Shown: one piece after another, positions 58,832 to 64,000 of the stretch
How the letters are laid out: every line of letters starts with the position of its first letter
Numbering within the stretch: the stretch's first letter is position 1
DNA from: Trichomonas vaginalis G3
Taxonomy: Eukaryota; Parabasalia; Trichomonadida; Trichomonadidae
Direction of reading: 5' to 3'
Length of the DNA stretch: 64,000 nucleotides
Assembly (NCBI RefSeq): GCF_026262505.1
Contig: NC_067204.1
Span: forward strand, 11,798,522-11,862,521
The notes under the pieces: generated by a model
The model's database searches: none
What the model was told of the DNA's origin: nothing
What the model saw: the letters and a program-made list of their open reading frames with translations, nothing else
Translations under genes and position numbers: made by a program

Positions 58832-60472
58832 TTAAACATTTCTATTCATCAATATTTCATCATATGAACTTCTATACTGTGGTGGTGTACCTGTTGGATG
58901 ATATTTCAAACCTTCATCCGGTGTCCATGTCCAATATGTAGTCCTAGTAAACCAAACCTGAGGAGGATTTGTCACCTTTGAACAGTAAGTGTCATTTTCA
59001 CCCTGAATGATTGGATAAGCTTTCACTTGTACTGTAACTTGTGAGTTGAAAGTTTCTAATCCATCAAAGAATATACCTGCTCCATCACGTTGAACTGGAA
59101 TAGTGCATAAGAATGAAGTTTGGTCTTTCCATGTTCTAGCTAATGGTGTGCCATCATCTGCATTCAGTGGTCTAGTTAATGAGTCCTCGTATTCTTCCGT
59201 GCATTCATTCACTCCATCTAAATCAGAAGCTTGAAGCATACGTGTAAAGAATATGTCGCCCACTGTGGTCATCGCTTGATCGGGGAAGTTTCTGGAATCT
59301 ATATTGACCTGAAGACCTCGAAGCATTGGATTTTCTAAAACTGTTCTTTGCATTGCATTTTTCGGAAATGTTAACACAACATCTGTAACATTATGAAGAG
59401 CGTATGAGAAATCTGAGCTAATACCTTCAGGAGTGATGCGACCTCCATTGAGTGAACGAACGTCAATATGTTGAGCTGGAATCATGAATGGATCTTCCTT
59501 ACTGAATAAACGTGGTATTGCTTTAACTGATTCTTCAATTAAACCGTATCCTGGTGTAATGCATTTATCCTCTAAAACTTCCATCTTTGTGCATGAAATA
59601 ATAACACTTTCAACTGATGCGTCAGCAGATGTAGCGGCTAAGCTTGTAATTAATTTGGCAGGAAGTCCAATTTGTTGGAATTTGCGATCATATTTATAAA
59701 CATGATTCATAATCTTTTCATAATTTTCATCAGTTATCTTTTCATAAACGTAATTTTGTAAATCAGCAACTCTTAACGGGTCAACCTGACAAAATACTAA
59801 AGTATCCCTTAAAACATAATATTTAAGAATGATATCACCAAATGATTTAGGATAATCATCGAACGCCTGAAATGCTAACAAATCATTTACCGGAATAATC
59901 ATATCAAAAGTGATATCAACTTCTTCATTTGCTCTCTTGAAAACTTCTGAAGGATCAATATATTTACCACATACTGAGTTATCATATTTTTGAACATTAT
60001 TATATAACGAATGAACAAACTTTTTAACTTTCCTTTCTGATTTTGGTTTATATGTTGCAAATGCGAAAGATTCACGGGCGCAATCCATCTGAAGATAACC
60101 AGCATCACCTCTTTCGGTTTCTACTTCTAATTGTTTAAAGCTTTGATTTGATGATTTGTAACCAACAAATAAACGCATGCATTTAAAAGCGGCATCACAT
60201 GTGAAAGCTTTATTTGAAACTAGAGTTGCTTTAACTTTGCGTTTAATATATGTGTCACCTAATTGGTTCACATCATGAGCTGGATTTGTAATTCTTAAAT
60301 GAGTTTGTTTATCATCAAAATATGGAGCATCAGAGTCATAGCATGAACTTTCAAGTTCTCTATAATATCTTCTACCGTCATTCTTTGCAAATATTTCATT
60401 TATCTTTTCGAATGAATGAAACACATTTCCATTAATCGGTTTGGTGTTTGGCACTAAATAGTTAGTCGTCAT
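58832..60472 (-). CDS. Double-jelly-roll major capsid protein of the Polinton
   Basis: 546 residues, the size of Polinton major capsid proteins. Pattern and position fit: strand-rich sequence throughout, an N-terminal part (MTTNYLVPNTKPINGNVFHS), a central FDMIIPVNDLLAFQAFDDYP segment and a C-terminal half with AMTTVGDIFFTRMLQAS and TVQVKAYPIIQGENDTYC. It lies next to the packaging ATPase gene. The protein would form the icosahedral shell. The call is by family resemblance and context; the frame is continuous. Confidence 0.85.
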   Translation of the reverse strand: MTTNYLVPNTKPINGNVFHSFEKINEIFAKNDGRRYYRELESSCYDSDAPYFDDKQTHLRITNPAHDVNQLGDTYIKRKVKATLVSNKAFTCDAAFKCMRLFVGYKSSNQSFKQLEVETERGDAGYLQMDCARESFAFATYKPKSERKVKKFVHSLYNNVQKYDNSVCGKYIDPSEVFKRANEEVDITFDMIIPVNDLLAFQAFDDYPKSFGDIILKYYVLRDTLVFCQVDPLRVADLQNYVYEKITDENYEKIMNHVYKYDRKFQQIGLPAKLITSLAATSADASVESVIISCTKMEVLEDKCITPGYGLIEESVKAIPRLFSKEDPFMIPAQHIDVRSLNGGRITPEGISSDFSYALHNVTDVVLTFPKNAMQRTVLENPMLRGLQVNIDSRNFPDQAMTTVGDIFFTRMLQASDLDGVNECTEEYEDSLTRPLNADDGTPLARTWKDQTSFLCTIPVQRDGAGIFFDGLETFNSQVTVQVKAYPIIQGENDTYCSKVTNPPQVWFTRTTYWTWTPDEGLKYHPTGTPPQYRSSYDEILMNRNV

Positions 60473-60542
60473 TTATTAATAAATAAAAAAATCAAAATTA
60501 AAAGATGGAAATGAATTTTTAATTTTAATGAAATAATCAACT

Positions 60543-60758
60543 ATGGCTGCAGGTATATTTAAGAAACTGTGGGATAGAGTAAAAAGAGGAGCGAGTAAAG
60601 TTTGGGAAACATTGAAGAAGGGAGCAAATTGGATATTTAAGAATAAAGAAGCAATTAGTGATGTTGCTGAATCAATAACGCCAAAAGCTGCCCCAATAAG
60701 AGAAATTTTAAATAAAGGAGAAAAAGTTTATCAAAGACTACAACCGATACTAAGATAA
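60543..60758 (+). CDS. Small amphipathic Polinton protein A
   Basis: 71 residues starting MAAGIFKKLWDRVKRGASKV, a strongly amphipathic basic helix with spaced Trp/Phe. The rest is helical. The first ten residues match protein B on the opposite strand (MAAGxFKKLWD). Such helices occur in virion proteins that interact with membranes, for example adenovirus protein VI, a family-level analogy. The two genes converge with 25 bases between. Confidence 0.6.
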   Translation: MAAGIFKKLWDRVKRGASKVWETLKKGANWIFKNKEAISDVAESITPKAAPIREILNKGEKVYQRLQPILR

Positions 60759-60783
60759 AAATAATATTTATTTATTTTTTCCA

Positions 60784-61020
60784 CTATCTTCCTCCTATTT
60801 TATTAAGTATTCCTTCAGCAATTCCACCAATTGCGTTACCTGCTTGTGCTCCCATCGCTGGATTACCTGCTTTAGTACCTAATACTCCACCTATGATAGT
60901 TCCTGCCGTTTTCGCTACTGGTGCCAAAAAGTTTGCAACAGGTTTAATAACCTTTTTATAAACCCAACCTGCAGCTTTCTTAATTCCATCCCATAATTTT
61001 TTAAAGAATCCTGCAGCCAT
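60784..61020 (-). CDS. Small amphipathic Polinton protein B
   Basis: 78 residues starting MAAGFFKKLWDGIKKAAGWV, followed by a Gly/Ala-rich hydrophobic stretch (TAGTIIGGVLGTKAGNPAMG, GNAIGGIAEGILNKIGGR). The N-terminal helix is a clear relative of protein A; the C-terminal Gly-rich part resembles membrane-active virion peptides. A structural or membrane-interacting role is inferred. Confidence 0.6.
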   Translation of the reverse strand: MAAGFFKKLWDGIKKAAGWVYKKVIKPVANFLAPVAKTAGTIIGGVLGTKAGNPAMGAQAGNAIGGIAEGILNKIGGR

Positions 61021-61086
61021 TTCTGATTTAATATTAATTAAAAAATATATTTCATCACTTATATTCTAATTTTTATTTAATGATAA

Positions 61087-61455
61087 ATGAAACCGATTTT
61101 AAAAATAAATGTTACAGAGGAGGAAGAAATAAATGAAAGTGAAAATGTTCAACAAAAAATAAACGTTGTTAAACCAATTACTGAAATAAAAATTTTTTCA
61201 TCTATTGAAGAATTTAATGACTATTATGCTAATAATAAAAAATTATTTGAAGAATTGACAACATGTAAATTGAATAAAATGTTTAAAGTTGATGGATTCA
61301 AAATTTCAAAAATAAAAGGAGTGGTTAGTTTGAAATCTATTCCTCAATCAAGAATCACCTCATTAATGAAAATAGATGATTTAACAAAAAGAATAGAAGA
61401 GATTGAAGAAAGAATGAATCAAATAATTGATTTCATAAATTCAAATAATCATTAG
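61087..61455 (+). CDS. Small Polinton protein near the right end
   Basis: 122 residues. An acidic N-terminal part (NVTEEEEINESENVQQKINV), a middle domain (FNDYYANNKKLFEELTTC) and a C-terminal coiled coil (KIDDLTKRIEEIEERMNQII). It ends 20 bases before the right terminal repeat. No family was recognised; it looks whole. Confidence 0.6.
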   Translation: MKPILKINVTEEEEINESENVQQKINVVKPITEIKIFSSIEEFNDYYANNKKLFEELTTCKLNKMFKVDGFKISKIKGVVSLKSIPQSRITSLMKIDDLTKRIEEIEERMNQIIDFINSNNH

Positions 61456-61474
61456 TTTCAATTTATTTTTCTCA

Positions 61475-61706
61475 TTTATTTTACTCGTTTATGACTCCAT
61501 TGATTCCATTCAGGATTTTAACATTGGTTTAATTAATCGTGGAATATCTGACATCATCTATATATAACTTCTTTTATAAAAGATAAAATAAATTATTTTA
61601 AAATCAATGTTAATTTTTTAATGATTTATGAATAAATATATTTTTATGCATCGTCTATATATAGATGTAACAAAAAAAGTCACACAACCCTTCCTACCCT
61701 ACTACT
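61475..61706 (-). repeat. Polinton right terminal inverted repeat (232 bp)
   Basis: Reverse complement of 45286-45517, identical by eye, ending CCCTACTACT. AACGGT follows at 61707-61712. Confidence 0.93.
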
Positions 61707-61712
61707 AACGGT
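61707..61712 (+). repeat. 6-bp target site duplication (right), AACGGT
   Basis: Second copy of the AACGGT found at 45280-45285, completing the integration signature. Confidence 0.93.
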
Positions 61713-61904
61713 TGAAAGTTTTACAAAATTTTTGTAGCTCCATAAATGAAACATAGTATGTTGTTTCATACTAATAACATGGAAAAAATTCAAATATCAT
61801 CCATAGGCTTCCAAATCAGATCCATAGAATTTTGAATGGACGATAAAACTTGAAAGTTAGGAATTTTTTTAAAAAAATTCCAACATAAAAGATAAATAAA
61901 TCCT

Positions 61905-64000
61905 ATGATAAGTTTGCAAACAAAATCTTCTCAAATAGAGAATATTAAACATAATGAGCTAGTATCGGGTAATATTCCAGCTTTAGAGCGCATGCCTATT
62001 TCTACTCATGTTTTTTTTTCTATATCTCACAATAACAATGCTCAATTAGATATTTTTAAGCTAATATCTAAAAATACAGAGATGAACACAGTTCTGGCTC
62101 TATTTGATTTTACTAGGTTTCAAAACACAATTCTGAGTCCACAAGAATTAGCTACAGGATTTACATTCTACCCACCAGAAGATATAGTAAACACAGAATT
62201 ACCAAAAAGTTTAGAATTTATTAATGAAATTCAGAATTTATTTTTGAATTACGACCGTAACAACAAAGAACAGACATCTAAACTTTTAGATTTCATCGAA
62301 AATAACATTCATACTGGCTTCCAAGAGTTATCGACAAATATCTTTCTTAGACCGCAAAAAGTCAGAGATTACGTTCATTTATACTCATTACTATCAAAAA
62401 ATGTTAAGATTATCGTATGTCAAAACCTTATTTGCACTCCAATTTTTTCATATTATTTAATCAAAGAAAAAGTCTGTTCTGTCTTTGAAGCAGAGCAACT
62501 AATGGCAACAACCGCAAGCAATATATTTCGTTCCTACATAGCAACATTTTCAAGACTAATTGATTGTTTTAATTGCAAACTTTTTGAGAAAATTAATATC
62601 GAGATAATTGAAACCTTCATTGATGATAATCCAGATAAATTCATTGAGTTAACATCAAAAATGGATTTCTCAGAAGGCGATATTTTAGAAACATTAACAA
62701 AATTGTCCGCTTTATATGGTGCAGTTAACTGTTTCAAGTATTTGTCACTTCAGGAGCCAAATTTTACCGATATTTCTAATTATGCAGTTGTTGGTGGTAA
62801 TATGGAAATTATCAGAATTCTTATTCAAAAAGGAATTAGATTCGATGAATCCGCAATTGTTGCATTATATTTCCGCCGTGATGAATTATTTGACTGGCTT
62901 CAATCCCAAAAAACAGAAGAAACTACACAAAGGAATCAAAATCATCTTGAATATTCAATTACAGATACACTTACGATTCGTGCAATTTATTCATTAACTA
63001 AGAAGAATCGTTTAATCTATACAAATGATTGGTTATCAGTTTTTTCATTAGATGGATTAATAGAACCAATCAGAGAACTCTCAAAGAGTTGCATGTTTTT
63101 GGGCTCTTTGTTTTTCAATGTTACTGATGAAGAAATTCTTAATAATTTCCTTGATAATGCTCGAGATGTTTACATATTAAAACTTCTTGATTATTCCCTA
63201 ATTTTCGGATATTCATTACACCTTCATGTTATTATTAATCATATGAAATTCCCAAGCATTTGCCAGTTGAATCCAAAAATTCTTGATTTCATCAAGAGCA
63301 AAAACCCAGAAATATTTAAAGAAGTAAACAATATTTTACAAATTGATACTGACATTGAGAAAAATTATCAGAAATTCATTGCTGGAATCCCAATTAATAT
63401 CTCAGTTCTCATAGACGTTATGAAGTATTCAATGAATATGAACGACCTCCAAACGTTTCAAAATCTCTGCGAGAAATTTAATGATGCTGATTGCACGATC
63501 GAACAATTGATTGGATTCCTTCAATCATCATCTTTAACATGGCCTTTTGCATCAAAAAAGATTGTTGAAAAAGAACCCGATGGATCAGTTTGTATTCCAT
63601 TAACAAGATATTTCTCAATTTCAAATGATAATAGCATCATTCCAGCAAAAGTTGCCGATATCATTATGAAAGATCAAGATTTACAATCACAGCTTACTGC
63701 TTATGATTGCATCAACTTGTTATCAATGGTACAACCAGAGTACACCGATATTTCTCCATTAATTTCTCTTCTAAGAAAATTCGGATTGATAACTGATGAA
63801 AAACTCAAAACAATTAATGAAATTCAAGAATTTGTTTATAATTCACCTAAAATTGATGAACTTGTTAAAGAAGATATTGATGAATTCTTAAACATTATCC
63901 CACCACATCTTGATTTTATCAATAAAGTCATTGGAATTGAAGTCACGAAAGAATTTTATGATAAAATTCTCCAATTATTCATCATTATGTTTAAACCAAT
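61905..64000 (+). CDS. Large DUF3447/ankyrin-like protein (5' part, runs off right edge)
   Basis: The frame is open from the ATG at 61905 to the window end, about 698 codons. The sequence is helical throughout. The segment NYAVVGGNMEIIRILIQKGI, followed by RFDESAIVALYFRRDELFDWL, matches the pattern of the DUF3447/ankyrin family that is very large in T. vaginalis (usually AV-GGN-EIIRILEQKG...FDWL). Repeats are diverged. The Polinton sits ~190 bases upstream, so the promoter region is short but probably preserved. The 3' end, where regular ankyrin repeats may follow, is outside the window. Confidence 0.75.
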   Translation, partial: MISLQTKSSQIENIKHNELVSGNIPALERMPISTHVFFSISHNNNAQLDIFKLISKNTEMNTVLALFDFTRFQNTILSPQELATGFTFYPPEDIVNTELPKSLEFINEIQNLFLNYDRNNKEQTSKLLDFIENNIHTGFQELSTNIFLRPQKVRDYVHLYSLLSKNVKIIVCQNLICTPIFSYYLIKEKVCSVFEAEQLMATTASNIFRSYIATFSRLIDCFNCKLFEKINIEIIETFIDDNPDKFIELTSKMDFSEGDILETLTKLSALYGAVNCFKYLSLQEPNFTDISNYAVVGGNMEIIRILIQKGIRFDESAIVALYFRRDELFDWLQSQKTEETTQRNQNHLEYSITDTLTIRAIYSLTKKNRLIYTNDWLSVFSLDGLIEPIRELSKSCMFLGSLFFNVTDEEILNNFLDNARDVYILKLLDYSLIFGYSLHLHVIINHMKFPSICQLNPKILDFIKSKNPEIFKEVNNILQIDTDIEKNYQKFIAGIPINISVLIDVMKYSMNMNDLQTFQNLCEKFNDADCTIEQLIGFLQSSSLTWPFASKKIVEKEPDGSVCIPLTRYFSISNDNSIIPAKVADIIMKDQDLQSQLTAYDCINLLSMVQPEYTDISPLISLLRKFGLITDEKLKTINEIQEFVYNSPKIDELVKEDIDEFLNIIPPHLDFINKVIGIEVTKEFYDKILQLFIIMFKP

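Larger units (their letters stand above)
45286..61706. mobile_element. Maverick/Polinton virus-like element, 16.4 kb
   Basis: Bounded by 232-bp terminal inverted repeats starting AGTAGTAGGG that appear identical by eye, with the 6-bp duplication AACGGT outside. It carries the family's defining genes: protein-primed polymerase B, retroviral-type integrase, major capsid protein and packaging ATPase. It also has a KilA-N protein, a fibre-like protein and several small proteins. The left half is mainly plus-strand and the right half mainly minus-strand. Codon use is much more AT-rich than in host genes such as hydrogenase and OvoA. Identical ends and an intact duplication imply a recent insertion. 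Most genes look whole; the packaging ATPase looks broken, so the copy is best treated as a young, slightly damaged fossil. Confidence 0.96.

Noticed and set aside
1-64000. Spliceosomal introns
   Set aside because: I looked for the T. vaginalis 3' consensus ACTAACACACAG on both strands and found no convincing site. The one partial match (near 11284) is inside a continuous frame.

Overview
The window is nuclear DNA of a parabasalid protist, most likely Trichomonas vaginalis; a relative such as Tritrichomonas is not excluded. Five things point there. Genes are compact and intronless in very AT-rich spacers. There is a hydrogenosomal [FeFe]-hydrogenase with a short trichomonad-type presequence. 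There is a CS/Hsp20-plus-repeat tail-anchored protein like the trichomonad hydrogenosomal import receptors Tom36/Tom46. Flagellar and cytoskeletal genes are frequent (ARMC9-, MORN3- and SPEF1-like, SCAR/WAVE-type). DNA transposons and a complete-looking Maverick/Polinton are abundant. Start codons often sit just behind a TCA-type initiator or a 9-base AAAAGTGAC/GTCACTTTT motif.

Layout. 1-3.9 kb: the 5' part of a Gly-rich/Cys-rich surface protein, a PP1-like phosphatase, an ankyrin gene and a decayed ankyrin fragment. 4.2-4.9 kb: an unusual array of back-to-back perfect hairpins. 5.2-6.3 kb: a non-autonomous transposon with target duplication. 6.4-7.4 kb: the Tom36/46-like gene. 8.4-8.8 kb: a second hairpin array, different in sequence but built the same way. 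9.7-15 kb: three cytoskeleton- or flagellum-type genes on the plus strand. 15.3-16.7 kb: hydrogenase. 16.8-21.0 kb: a 4.1-kb transposon with long inverted repeats, 121-bp tandem arrays and a broken rve-type transposase. 21.8-26.7 kb: a coiled-coil protein, a Frag1/DRAM/Sfk1 membrane protein, a long spacer and an unknown protein. 26.8-29.05 kb: a whole-looking MULE transposon inserted exactly at the transcription start region of that unknown gene. 29.7-31.2 kb: a further non-autonomous element with a 9-bp target duplication. 31.5-39 kb: importin-beta-like, MORN3-like, SPEF1-like, LSm5 and a Hrd1-like RING E3. 39-43 kb: spacer with gene relics. 43.1-45.2 kb: an OvoA-type ovothiol synthase.

45.3-61.7 kb is a 16.4-kb Maverick/Polinton. 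Its 232-bp terminal inverted repeats look identical, and it is flanked by the 6-bp duplication AACGGT. It carries a protein-primed family B polymerase, retroviral-type integrase, KilA-N protein, fibre-like protein, candidate minor structural proteins, a packaging ATPase that looks broken, a major capsid protein and two small amphipathic proteins. It looks recent. It lies between the ovothiol gene and a large DUF3447/ankyrin-like gene that runs off the right edge.

The most unusual signals are the two multi-hairpin arrays. Next come the AAAAGTGAC motif shared by host promoters and transposon ends, the GTCA-iteron direct repeats around the KilA-N gene, and the HNH-like module inside the polymerase. 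All functional calls rest on reading motifs by eye; no database search was run.
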